Assembly: GCA_030762895.1 (NCBI GenBank)
Contig: CM061063.1
Span: 52,717,196-52,781,195, forward strand
Source of the DNA: Sophora flavescens
Lineage: Eukaryota > Streptophyta > Magnoliopsida > Fabales > Fabaceae
DNA: 64,000 nucleotides
Direction of reading: 5' to 3'
The notes below the pieces were generated by a model. That model was not told the DNA's origin. It saw nothing but the letters and a program-made list of their open reading frames with translations, and searched no databases. The translations under genes and the position numbers were made by a program. Shown here one piece after another: positions 21,501 to 31,948 of this stretch; positions within the stretch are counted from its first letter, which is position 1, and each line of letters opens with the position of its first letter.

Positions 21501-24500
21501 AATACTTGAGTCTGTAACCTGATCAGTTATAGTGGATAAATCTTGGTGCTTGATGAGTGTGATTCCACCTCATCTTTGTCCATCATTTTTGCATGCATTT
21601 TCATGTAGTTTAGGCATATTTTTATTAGATTTTAGGTTAATTTTCCTTTGGAACGGGTAAGGCGGTTTTCGTGTGTTGTTTTGCAGATATAAAGGGTAAA
21701 TTGCTCAAGATCAACCATGATGAAGTTTGGATGAAGATGGAGCTTTAAAACTGAAGAAAATGAGCCAAACAGAGCCCATCACGGCCTAGCCGTGATGCCC
21801 ATCACGGCCATGATCGAGCAAAACTGAAAAAGAAGAAAGGCTGAAGTCAGAGTCTGTCACGGCCTGGCCGTGATAGCCATCACGGTCGTGACCCAAAACC
21901 ACCACAAGTCAGAGCACATCACGGCCCAGTCGTGAAATTCATCACGGGCCATGAAGCCGAGGGCTCGCGTCGCGAGAAATTGAATTTTCCAGAACTGGCA
22001 GAGGCAGAGACCGTCACGGCCTGGCCGTGATGGCCATCACGGCCGTGACGCGCTTTACTTGGATTTGAAGAAACCGAAATAGATCAGATTTTGAGTTGGT
22101 TTGGGACTCTAACTTCCCCATTTCTATAAATATGGACCAAGGCATCAGATCTGAGGACATAGAACACATTGTGGATCATCCATAACAATTACTACTCTAG
22201 GCATAGATTATAGATCTCTTCTCTTCTTCTCCTCTTTTCTCTTTTCTGATTTTTATTATGTTGTCAACCCAGCTTGTCATCTCCATGGCAAGACTGGAGT
22301 AGTAGCTTAGTTTCTAGGGACTAGGGCTCTGCCCGAGGTTTGTAAATGATGTTGATTTGATGTTAAAATCGTTGTTGATTTCGTAATTGTTTTAGATCTG
22401 ATTTCTAGTGTGTTAATCACTCATAAATTTCGGCAACCGTTTATTTACGTGACGTAGACGTTCTAAGGAGGAACCTAGCGGTGAACTTAGGATTTCTAGG
22501 GTGTTTCACTCGTAAAACCCGGCGGCCACTGGTTTGTGAGATGTGAATGATCCAAGGAGGAACCTAGCGGTGAACTTAGGTTATTTGCATGACTTAGACA
22601 TTATAAGGAGGAACCTAGCGGTGAACTTAGGTGTCGGACCTATAGAAGTCAGACTTGGGACTGAAATCACGAGAGTTAGAAGCCGTCCCTCGAGGAGCAA
22701 CGAGTTGTCACGAAACGCAAAGGGTCCAATCTGGGATCGACTACCACGAAAGTAGGGGTCGGGTCAATTGGGCACGGCTTTTGTAACCCGAGAGGGAGCT
22801 TAAGCTATCAGAGGATAAACTCGCCTTCAAGGCAATTTCGGTAATCAACAAAGGTAAATCAGATTAGCAACATAAACAACCTCAAAGGTAACCCAAATCC
22901 CTAGGAATCCATTTAAATCGAAAACCCCAAAAACATTTGTTTTCTGTTTGTTTATCATTTCAATTTCAAATTCAAAAACCCTTTTTACAAAACCCTTTCA
23001 TACAGTCCAGATTCAATCGATTCGAAATTAATTGTGATTCGGGAACACAGTCTCTGTGGGTTCGATATCTTTTATTACTTGACGGCAGTCCGGTACACTT
23101 GCCGGAATCGCACGAGCGGCGCGCAACCCGCACGATGCGACATCAGTGCTGCCAAGGACTAGACGTAGCTCTTTGCTTTGAAGAGTGAACCAGGATAAAT
23201 AATTGTGTCAATCCCTCATTCCTTAAACTCTTTAGTTGCTTTAGTTTTCTTACGTCTATCAAGTGGTGTGTTTGCCAAAAGTCGCCCGTCCATCCTGTAT
23301 CCTTCCACTCGTCCAAACCTAGCTTCTGTTTGCGAAAAGATTTCAACTTTGCTTAAATTCTGATAAACACAATTCAACCCTCCTTCTCGTGTTTATAGTT
23401 GTCTATTTCAAACTGCTATGCTTAGAAGTTGGGTAGTGAGTCCGACTCAACATTTCTATGGTATATATTATTTATATTCCAGTTTATGTAGTATTATATG
23501 TCATATTGATGTGGGCTAATGATTTCTTTTAACAGGATCATGGCTCAAGGCCGAGGACGAGGACGTGGCAGATGTGGTGGTGGTAGAGCTATAGAAGGTG
23601 TAGAGGATGAGCCTCATCAGCCAGAGGCAGGGATTGGAGGTGGAGGAGAGTCCTCCGAGACCCTTCGGACTATCCGTGATTTAGCATATGTTCTGTTGCA
23701 GCAGGCTTAACAGAATCCTCAGAGGGTACAGAGAGAGGCAGAGTTACAAGAGCGACAGGATAGGAGGAAAGTCGCGGAGGCTGAGGATGCAGGATTGGCT
23801 ACCTTTCTCAAAGGTAAGCCACCACAGTTTGGTGGAGAGTATGATCCGGAGCGAGCAGAGTGGTGGGTTCAGGAGCTCGAGAAGATCTTTGATACCATGA
23901 GATGCAGAGATGACAGGAAGGTGACTTATGCCTCCTTCATGATGACCGGAGGGGCTGAGTCATGGTGGAGAGGCAAGAGGAGATTGCTAGAGGCTGAGGG
24001 CAGATTGATCAGTTGGGAGCTGTTCAGAGAGTGTTTCCTTTGAGAAGTACTTCCCGCGGTTGGTCAGACGCGAGAATGAGAGAGAGTTTATGAGTCTCCA
24101 GCAGGGAGACCGGTCTATTGGTGATTACGCGGCCACGTTTGAGGCCCTAATTCAGTTTTGAGTTCTACCAGAGGTTTCCAGACGAGGACTGGATGTACTG
24201 GAGGTTTGAGGAGGGTTTATGGCATGAGTTGAGGAGGGATATAGTGCCCTTGGATATTTTGAGTTTCCCATAGCTTGTAGAGAGGTGCAGTGCCATTGAG
24301 AGTATGGACCAGAGGCAGGCTGCAGAGCAGAGACAACAGCGTAGTGGGGATCCTACTAGATCAGGTCATCAGAGGAGAGGTGATAGAGGTTCTTAGTGGA
24401 GGAAAGGACCATATACTAGACCTGGGCATAGTGCTCAGACATCTGTACCACCAGTACCAGTTACCATAGAGGGCCAGCAACAGAGGGGCCCAGTATGTTT

Positions 24501-27500
24501 CAGATGCGGAGGTCTGTATTTTATTAGAAACTGCAAGGATAGATCTGGTTGCTACGTTTGTGGCAAACCAGGTCATTTTGCTAGGGATTGCAGACAGAGA
24601 GCGGTACAGTAGCAGCCAGCTGCTAGCAGAGGAGCCAGTAGTTCCATAGGAGTCAGTGGTTCCATATGAGGAACTGGGATAGGGGTTCCAACAGCGGGAA
24701 GACAGACGGCCAGACCTCAGGCCACGGGGAGGGTGTTTACAGTGAGAGGATCGGAGTCCTCTCAATCTGCAGATCTTATTCAAGGTATGTGTTTAATATC
24801 TGGCAGACTCTCGTCTGTGTTGTTTGATTCAGGAGCTACACATTCTTTTCTGTCTCATGAGTATGTAGCTCATTTACATTTTCCCGTTTCTCTGCTACCA
24901 TATACCCTAACAGTATCTACCCCTACCAGTGATCCTTTGCTCACTATGTCTGTTTGCTTATAGTGTCCTATAGTTGTTGAAAATAGGACATTTCTTATAG
25001 ATCTTATCTGTTTGCCTATGCAACAGATAGACGTTATCCTTGGCATGGATTGGCTTTCGGCTAACCATGTAGTGTTAGACTATGCCCGAAAGACCTTATC
25101 GTTTCTTAAGGCTTCTAGCATAGTATCTGCCAATGAAGGAGTAGCTATGAGGAGTGGCGAGTCTCATCATTATATGATGCTTTTCTCTTTGGAAGCTAAG
25201 GAGACTCCGAGTATAGATTCTCTGCCTATTGTGAGAGAGTTTCCTGAGGTTTTCCCTCCTGATGTTCCAGGTTTGCCACCAGAGATGGAGGTGGAGTTCG
25301 CTATAGATCTCATACCAGGGATCGGACCTATATCAGTAGCTCCTTATCGGATGTCACCAGTGGAGTTGGCAGAGTTGAAGAAACAGCTAGATGATATGAT
25401 GAAGAAGAAATTCATCAGATCGAATGTTTCGCCTTGGGGAGCACCGGTGTTGTTTGTCAAGAAAAAGGATGGAAGTTCTAGGTTGTGTACTGATTACAGA
25501 CAGTTGAATAGGGTTAAAATCAAGACAAATATCCGTTGCCTAGGATAGATGATCTGATGGGTCAGTTGAAGGGAGCTTCAGTGTTTTCCAAGATAGATTT
25601 AAGATCAGGATACCATCCGAATAGGCTGAAGAATGAGGATATACCTAAGACCGCTTTCAGGACAAGGTATGGACACTATGAGTACCTAGTTATGCCTTTT
25701 GGTGTAACTAATGCTCCAGCGGTGTTCATGGATTACATGAACATGATCTTTAGACCGTTCCTTGACAAGTTTGTTGTGGTGTTTATAGATGATATTCTTA
25801 TTTATTCCCGTAGTCAGGAAGAACACGAGGAACATCTGAGAGTGGTGTTACAGGTGTTGAGAGATAGACAATTGTATGCTAAGCTATCCAAGTGTGAGTT
25901 TTGGTTAGAGGAAGTGCAGTTTCTAGGTCATATAATCAATAAAGAAGGGATAGCTGTGGATCCAGTCAAGGTAGAGGCCGTGATCAAGTGGGAGAGGCCT
26001 AAGTCAGTGAGCGAGGTGAGGAGTTTTCTAGGATTAGCCGGGTATTACAGGAGGTTTATCGAGGGTTTATTGAATATTGCGTTGCCTATGACGCAGTTAA
26101 CGAGAAAGGGTACGGCATTTTTCTGGATGGATAAGTGTGAGGAGAGCTTTCAGAAGCTAAAGGAGAAGTTGACTACATCTCCAGTGCTGAAATTACCAGA
26201 TCCCTTAGGACAATTTGACGTGTACTGTGACGCATCATATCAAGGATTGGGTTGTGTTTTGATGCAAGAGGGAAGAGTTGTGGCTTACGCTTCCCGACAG
26301 TTGAGGTTTCATGAAAGAAATTACCAGACCCATGATATGGAGTTAGCAGCCATAGTGTTCGCATTAAAGATATGGCGACGCTATCTTTATGGAGCCAAGT
26401 TCAATGTGTTCAGCGATCACACGAGTTTAAAGTATCTGTTTGATCAGAAGGAGCTGAACATGAGGCAGTGTAGATGGATGGAATTCATTAAGGATTATGA
26501 ATTCGATCTTCAATACCATCCAGGGAAGGCTTGTAGCGGATGCTCTAAGTCGAAAATCTTTGCACGTATCCGCGATGATGGTGAAAGAGATGGAATTGCT
26601 TGAACAGTCTAGAGATTTCTACCTAGGTATGGATTTGATTAAGGATAGAATATGCTTAGGTATGATCACTACCAGTAGTGAGTTTTTGAGAGATCTTAAG
26701 GGTAAGCAAGGTCAGGATGAATATTTACTAGAAGTGAATCGAGGTATAGATGAAGGAAAGGTGTCCGAGTTTAGGAGAGGATCAGATGGGGTTTTAAGGT
26801 TTAGAGATCGGATATGTGTGCCAGAGGACTTAGAGATTAGGAAGATGATCTTAGAGGAGGCACACAAGAGTAAGTTAAGTTTTCACCCAGGACCCACCAA
26901 GATGTATCAAGATTTGAATAAGATGTTTTGGTGGCCAAAGATGAAGAAAGAAGTGGTGGAGTATGTTCTATCATGTTTGGTATGTCAGAAAGCTAAGATA
27001 GAGCATCAAAAGCCCGCAGGGTTGTTACAATCCTTGGATATTCCACAGTGGAAGTGGGCATAGCGATGGACTTTGTGGTTGGATTACCACGAACTCCGAA
27101 GAAGTTTGGTGCTATTTGGGTTATCATTGATAGGTTAACGAAGTGTGCTCACTTCTTGCCTATTGTTGAGAGTTATAGTCTTGAGAAGTTGACCCAGATC
27201 TACATCAAGGAAGTCCTGAGGTTGCACGGTGTGCCGTCAAGTATTGTCTCCGACTGAGATCCTAGGTTTACATCAAGATTTTGGGGACAGTTACACGATG
27301 CGTTGGGAACAAAGTTGAGGATGAGTTCTTCCTATCATCCTCAGACGGATAGACAGCCAGAGAGAATAATTCAATCATTGGAGGATCTTTTAAGAGCTTG
27401 TGTGTTGGAATATGTGGGTAGTTGGGATGAATTCCTACATTTGATTGACTTTACATATAATAACAGTTTCCACAGCAGTATTGGGATGGCACCGTATGAG

Positions 27501-30153
27501 GCTTTGTTTGGGAGAAAGTGCAGGACTCCGTTGTGTTGGTATGAGATTGGCGAGAGCCAAGTGTTGGGTCCTGATGTGGTACAACAAACTACGGAGCAAG
27601 TCAGGAAAATTAAAGAGAAAATGAAGAATGCGCAGGATAGGCAGAGAAGCTACAGTAACAAGAGGATGAGACCTTTAGAGTTCCAGGAAGGTGATTACGT
27701 GTTTTTGAGAGTCACCCCGAAGAACGGAATTGGCAGAGCTATAAAGTCTAGAAAGCTCACTCCCCGATTCATTGGATCATTTCAGATTCTTCGACGAATT
27801 GGTCCAGTAGCTTACCAGATAGCCTTACCCCCTTACCTTTCCAACCTTCACGATGTCTTCGATGTTTCCCAGTTGAGAAAATATTACCCAAATCCTTCTC
27901 ATGTCATTGAGCAGTCCATACAACTCCGAGAGAATCTAGAATATGAGGCTTTACCATCTAAGATTGCAGATAGAAGGATTAAAGAATTCTGTGGTAAACA
28001 AACTCCCCTGGTCAAGGTCATATGGGATAGTGTTACCGGAGATGCTACTTGGGAGCGTGAGGCAGACGTTCAGCAGCAGTACCCCCATCTGTTTTCAGGT
28101 ATGTAAATACCGAGGACGGAATTTCTTCTAAGGGGGGTAAAAATGTAACATCCGTGATTTTATGTATGGTTTATGTATGAAGTTTAGGGTTAGGACTTGG
28201 AATACATAGATGGGACGTTGTTTGAGGCTTAGAGACTTTTACATGGCAAGTACGTAGCCTTATCGAGGGAGTTGGAACGTAGGAACAAAACTAAGGTTTC
28301 CCGGTTAGTGTCTTTGAGACGTCTGAGTGTGAAATAAGAATTTTGGAGTTAGAGTTGAGATTAGACCTTTTTTATGGTTTTAGGTTGTTTATTAGGTCCT
28401 AATGAGCCTATATCTCAAATTTGAGCGCAATCGGACGTCGAACGGACCCTGAACCCAAAGAGTTGACTTTTTGTCAGAAGTCAACGCTCGAGTGTGGGTG
28501 TATCCACGCTCAAGCACCCAAGTCAACCAGACAAGGGCCATGCTTTGACTTGCCACGTGTCATCAGGGCTTACGTGACAACCTGTGAATGGATGCATGGT
28601 GCGGTAGCTTCCCACGCTTAAGCATGGCAATTCCCACGCTCAAGCGTGGAATTCCTCATGCTTGAGCATGGCTGCGTGGTTTTGCAAAAATAAAAGCCTC
28701 AGTGACTTAAGTCACTTAGGCAGCAGAAACATAAAAACAGAGAACAAAGAGTGTGAATAGTTTGAGAGAACGGAAAGGAGAATATAGAGAGAGAAAGAGA
28801 GAAAGCTTAGTGAGAGAAAGAAGTCAAGTGAGATTATCGGCTAGTTCGGGCATCTCGTTGCAAATCAGAGTATATCATTGCGTTCATATCAACGATATCT
28901 ATCTTCTTCGTTTTCTTCCAAAAGGGAAGGTAAATCATCCTCGTTTATGTCTAAACTCGTTCCTCTATGTTTCTCGTAATATCTTTCGTTTCGTTTGTCG
29001 GAATTCAATTCCGTTTTCGAATATGACCTCCTAGTAATGTGAGCTTCATAATGTGATGCTTAGGTGAATTTTTGGAAGCTCCGAGGCCCTAGGATAGTAC
29101 AGGGTAGAATCGAGGAGATTAGAGGACGTCTCGTTGTGCTTCATTTCGGGCATCGTACGACTCTCCAGGTGGGGGAAAGAAACTATTTAACGTCGGAAAC
29201 AGCGCTGTTACATTTCATTCGATAATGGTGTAGGGTGACCTAAACCCTACATGAGAGTGAGTAACGGACAATGTCTATACCACATTGGGGACTACTTAGT
29301 GGTATCGATGATGATATAGAAATTGTGCGTTTATCGTCGTTACACTTTATATATATATGATTATTTTATTGTTTGGCGATTGTCTGCTTCACTGTTTGAT
29401 ATGGTATTGGTATTTGATATTAAGAGTGTTGGAGGTATTGAGACCATGCTTATATTTAATATTATTATATTGTTGTGATGATTAGTATATTGGAAATGAT
29501 ATTATGACATGATGATATATGATGATGATTTTGGATAACATGATGATGATTGTGATGATATGATGAGTGTTATGATTGTGCTTGGAGGTTGAGTAAATAA
29601 TAAGTTATGTTGAGACATAATGATGTATTGGGGAATGCATACGATATGTGATAGCAGTGCCTAACCGAGATGATTATCGTGATATGAGGATGAGATTGAT
29701 GAGATGAGATTATTATAGAGGTTATTTATGAGATTATGATGAGCGGTTGGGGCACTAGGGGGTGACCTCAAACATGGTCTGTGATATGGTGGACCTGAAA
29801 CATGGTCGTCTCGGGTCTATGCCTCGGAGGGAGAATTCCCGGGGATAGGCTAACGGCGGACCGTCCCAGACATGATTTCATTTTAGTCGCAGCTATAATT
29901 CATGTTTTGCATGAGCACCCTGGCCGGGGTTTAGAGGTGTGCACCAGATTGTGTAGCTATAGTGCCATTGCTTTGCATGGGCACCCTCCATCCGCGGATG
30001 AGGGTGTGCGCCGGGGACTCTGGGACGTGTCGATTATATTGATGTGATATCCAGATATGACCGATACCTGATGAGATTATTCATATAGCATTTGAATTGC
30101 ATCATGATGGAGGGTAGATGGACGATCGTAGATGTGGGTTGATGATGATTGTG

Positions 30154-30220
<67 letters not shown>

Positions 30221-30825
30221 GCCTGCACCATTGCTCATCTCCGCCATCTCGACACAGGTATATTCTTTCTTCTTCACCGCACTTCACACACCCATTCTTT
30301 GCTCTTGCGTCTTTCTCGCTCGCACCTCATCCATGGATGTTCGTAGGTGCTCCGCCCCGACACAAGCTCCGACTCACAAACGCCGTTGGTCTTCTCGCTT
30401 GCACCAGCTTCTCGTAAACTCCGGCGCACTGCACGCCATACGCTCCTTCTCCCTTTCGTTCGCACCCTCTATTTTTTTCGAACCCTTCTTGTCGATTCCC
30501 ACCTCATTCAAGGTTGTTCATAGGTGCTCTTGTTTTTGGAACCCCTTTTTGTAACTTATCGCACCGTCACTCCCGACAATGTACCTTACATCCTCTCTTC
30601 TGTTCAAACTTCTTTCTTCTTCTTTTTGACAGTTGTTCGTACTTCAATTATAGATGAACATGTATTATTGTGTTCCATTCCATTTTTGTATATAAAATTT
30701 TTAAACCCCTGTTTAATTTATTTATATTGAGCCATTTCACTCATTTGATACACAATATATATGTGTGTGTGTCTGTTTAATTTATTTATATTGAGCCATT
30801 TCACTCATTTGATACACAATATATA

Positions 30826-30859
<34 letters not shown>

Positions 30860-31948
30860 TGAGCGGTGTCTCGGTGTCCTATGCTTTGGACATTAATCGT
30901 GTCGCGGTATCTGTGTCGGAGTCGGTGCTTCATAGATTCGGGTAAACCAATTTAGTTAAGCTTCTTCGTTGCATGCAGCTTGATGCTTGGGAGACTTCTG
31001 TTACGACCTAATCATGTTAAACCTCAAATTTGGCTCACCTTGAACTCAACCCACTTTGGCCTCCTGTTAACTCAACTCATTTGGCAGGCAAGAACTAGAG
31101 TCTGTGACTGTGTCGACATTTGTAATCGGCATCGGATCTCGTAACCCACCTCACTAATGAGCGATTAATGATTTTATAACCGTCCTCATCAACAAACCTC
31201 ACAAGTCACTCATAAATAGCTTGCTGCCCTCACACTATATATACAAGGCATGGACCTTAGGTGTAGGCATCTTCTATGCACACCTGCCAACTGAAAATTC
31301 CATGACAACTCGGTAGTTCTGGGTTTTGACAGAACAGTTTGTCATCTAATTATTCATATCTTCCAGGCCATCAGTGTGGCTGTTTTTGCAGAAGGAGCAG
31401 AGGCAGGGGAAGCTAGAGCTGCAGGAGCTGTTATAGTTGGTGGTAAAAAGCTTGTTGAGGAGGTTACTAGTAAGGAACTGGTCTCTTTCCCCATTTAATT
31501 TTGTTCACGATATTGATAGCTTTTTCTCATACTAAATTTGTGAAGCAAGAACATGCAAATGCATATTGTCTCTTGTTCGTTCTATGCTTGCTTCTGTATG
31601 TTCATAGTCACTGTTTGGAATGTGCAAGCTTATCTGTAATTATTTTTCTGCTTGGCTCTGTATGTGCACGCGCCTAGACTCTAAACTAGTGTGTCCTTGT
31701 TTAGGCAAATGTGACATTAGTTTTTGTTCATTGTGTGCTATGTTAGGAGTCCCTTTGAATGTCATAAATAATGCAGGGGTTGAGTGTCGTAGCAGTTATA
31801 ATGTCTCCTCTTCATGCCAAGAATTTAAAAGCTCTAAATTATGTTATTCATATGTAATAGAGCGTATACTTCTGTAGGTGGTAGTAATAATAAGCTCAAA
31901 CTAGAGAAGTGCTTCTCAACTCCTGGAATGGCACCTCATCTTGGAAAG
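15857..31948 (+). CDS. Organellar ribosomal protein uL1 (L1p family), three recognised exons around a 15.5-kb intron
   Basis: Exons 15857-15898, 31367-31469 and 31878-31948 have canonical AG/GT borders and join in frame (14 codons; 34 codons + 1 base; 2 bases + 23 codons). The joined product reads AVRGTVILPHGAPK, then AISVAVFAEGAEAGEARAAG, AVIVGGKKLVEEVTS, then KLEKCFSTPGMAPHLGK. This follows the middle of bacterial-type L1: GTVVLPHG, VAVFAKGE, DEAREAGAD, then the ATPDMMP segment. L1 forms the L1 stalk of the large ribosomal subunit; the divergent ATP segment suggests the mitochondrial rather than plastid form (inference). The N-terminal exons and the rRNA-binding C-terminal exons were not found. 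It is either a real gene with more huge introns or a fragment. Intron 15899-31366 is filled by nested transposable elements, while the exons themselves are intact. Confidence 0.7.
15950..16122. repeat. Dispersed repeat, related copy at 30944-31080
   Basis: TTCGGGTAAACC, TTAAGCTTCTTC, CAACTTGATGCTTGGG and ATGTTAGACCTCAAACTC occur here and, diverged, at 30941-31035. The segment itself also holds two copies of GTTAGACCTCAAACTC (15960s and 16080s). Confidence 0.65.
16841..17033. repeat. CACGCTCGAGCGTG-type palindromes in the Tekay LTR
   Basis: Variants of the dyad at ~16841, ~16861, ~16970, ~16993 and ~17015 (ACGCTCGAGCG, CACGCTCAAGCG, CATGCTCAAGCGTGG, CCACGCTCGAGCTTGG, CACGCTTGAGCGTGG). The last ends about 12 bases before the TATA box. 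The 3' LTR has the same array, partly mutated, at 28485-28675. Confidence 0.85.
17045..17051 (+). promoter_or_regulatory. TATA box of the Tekay 5' LTR
   Basis: TATAAAA; the equivalent site in the 3' LTR (~28690) reads AATAAAAG, so that copy has lost the consensus. Confidence 0.55.
18535..18568. repeat. (TA)n microsatellite in the Tekay 5' LTR
   Basis: Same LTR position as the much longer run at 30155-30219, where the 3' LTR ends. Confidence 0.9.
19077..19088 (+). other. Primer binding site, initiator tRNA-Met type
   Basis: A perfect TGGTATCAGAGC, five bases after the LTR end. Confidence 0.92.
19325..19620 (+). repeat. Tandem ~22-bp CTCGTCTACT / GCGTCCACTAAA repeats
   Basis: More than ten imperfect units such as AAGCCAGCGTCCACTAAAGT and GAAGCACTCGTCTACC. 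The matching array in the second LTR copy is at 42100-42360. Confidence 0.88.
19531..21508 (+). repeat. 989-bp tandem duplication inside the solo LTR
   Basis: GAAGCGATAAGAAGCGCTCG starts at 19531 and again at 20520. The two units stay colinear to the CAAACAATACTTGA end. The copy at 41952-54048 has only one unit, so the duplication is specific to this insertion. Confidence 0.9.
21776..22055. repeat. Four TCACGGCC...GGCCGTGA palindromic units
   Basis: Units at ~21778, ~21856, ~21918 and ~22014; the last is closest to a perfect double dyad. Confidence 0.88.
22465..22632 (+). repeat. Threefold AAGGAGGAACCTAGCGGTGA repeat
   Basis: The 20-base block appears at ~22465, ~22554 and ~22606, separated by variable spacers. 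The 6365-7827 copy has one (minus) and the 54407 copy a diverged one, so it expanded locally. Confidence 0.85.
23540..24700 (+). pseudogene. Tekay gag, broken
   Basis: Starts MAQGRGRGRGR, an arginine/glycine-rich N-terminus. The capsid-like part (FLKGKPPQFGGEYDPERAEW, then WWVQELEKIFDTM, then AESWWRGKRRLLE) matches chromovirus gag. A TAA interrupts at 23708, a frameshift occurs near 24040, and further stops follow to 24660. Two zinc knuckles lie at about 24498-24600: CFRCGGLYFIRNC (spacing kept) and CYVCGKPGHFARDC (intact). Structural protein forming the cytoplasmic particle when intact. Confidence 0.88.
24720..28106 (+). pseudogene. Tekay pol: protease, RT, RNase H, integrase, chromodomain-like tail
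   Basis: Protease: LFDSGATHSFLS near 24818. RT: YRMSPVELAELKKQL, VLFVKKKDGSSRLCTDYR, and the active site VVFIDDILIYS near 25775. RNase H: YCDASYQGLGCVL near 26222 and DHTSLKYL near 26416. Integrase: zinc part with LSFHPGPTKMY and CLVCQKAK, then AMDFVVGLP, a second aspartate in IVSD just before an in-frame TGA (27255), and PERIIQSLEDLL. The C-terminal FDVSQLRKYYP followed by a chromodomain-like tail ends at 28106. Frameshifts lie near 25540, 26520 and 27060, with stops at 24961 and 27255. Non-functional as read. Confidence 0.92.
28130..28143 (+). other. Polypurine tract of the Tekay element
   Basis: AAGGGGGGTAAAAA abuts the 3' LTR start. Confidence 0.85.
28144..30219 (+). repeat. 3' LTR of the Tekay element, truncated at a (TA)n run
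   Basis: Begins TGTAACATCCGTGATTTTAT and is colinear with 16500-18568. It stops at the TA run; the last ~500 bp present in the 5' LTR (18569-19071) are absent. Confidence 0.9.
30155..30219. repeat. (TA)n microsatellite at the LTR truncation point
   Basis: About 32 TA units. It marks the junction between the Tekay 3' LTR and the right part of the TIR-ended element. Confidence 0.95.
30710..30860. repeat. 63-bp tandem duplication with (GT)n(GA)n
   Basis: CTGTTTAATTTATTTATATT starts at 30710 and again at 30773; the second copy runs into GT and GA microsatellites. Confidence 0.9.

Larger units (their letters stand above)
21551..23145 (+). mobile_element. Athila-type solo LTR (1595 bp)
   Basis: Begins TGATGAGTGTGATTCCACC and ends CACGATGCGACATCA with perfect GTGCT duplications (21546-21550, 23146-23150). 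The undisrupted target occurs at 53858-53875 in the sister LTR copy (CTTGGTGCTGTCAAGGA). It has four palindromic units (21776-22055), a TATA box at 22135-22141 and repeated GGAGGAACCTAGCGGTGAAC blocks (22465-22632). Confidence 0.95.
19167..23410 (+). mobile_element. Solo LTR of the TGTTAAGTCTC family, nested in the Tekay leader
   Basis: Inserted within the Tekay leader. The uninterrupted leader arrangement is seen in the related element at 49340-49456 (minus). Begins TGTTAAGTCTCTAAAATG and ends TGTCTATTTCA; flanks AACAG (19162-19166) and AACTG (23411-23415) form a 5-bp duplication with one mismatch. A second, longer-split copy starts at 41952. Interior: clusters of ~22-bp AGCACTCGTCTACT/AGCGCTCGTCCACT repeats (19325-19620) and a 989-bp tandem duplication. 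A nested Athila solo LTR occupies 21551-23145. The family is not assigned to a clade. Confidence 0.82.
16500..30219 (+). mobile_element. Tekay/Del-type Ty3/gypsy chromovirus, degenerate, 3' LTR truncated
   Basis: Layout: 5' LTR 16500-19071, PBS 19077-19088, leader (interrupted by a solo LTR 19167-23410), gag 23540-~24700, pol ~24720-28106, PPT 28130-28143, and a 3' LTR starting at 28144 that stops at a (TA)n run. The order RT, RNase H, integrase, chromodomain-like tail, with TGTAACA termini and a tRNA-Met PBS, fits the Tekay clade of chromoviruses. Several stops and frameshifts make it non-autonomous. The LTRs differ at scattered positions, so the insertion is not recent. Confidence 0.92.
16123..30939. 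mobile_element. TIR-ended repetitive element split by the Tekay insertion
   Basis: The left end TCTATGAAGCACGGACAC at 16123 has an inverted partner at the right, where the minus strand from 30939 reads TCTATGAAGCACCGACTC. Both ends continue into GTGTCCGACACC-type inverted motifs. Taking out the nested chromovirus leaves about 1.1 kb (16123-16499 plus 30220-30939) without coding capacity. No target duplication could be recognised, since the flanks are themselves related repeats. Superfamily not assigned. Confidence 0.5.

Noticed and set aside
30077..30346. Frames with long Tyr-Ile runs
   Set aside because: Translations of the (TA)n microsatellite.
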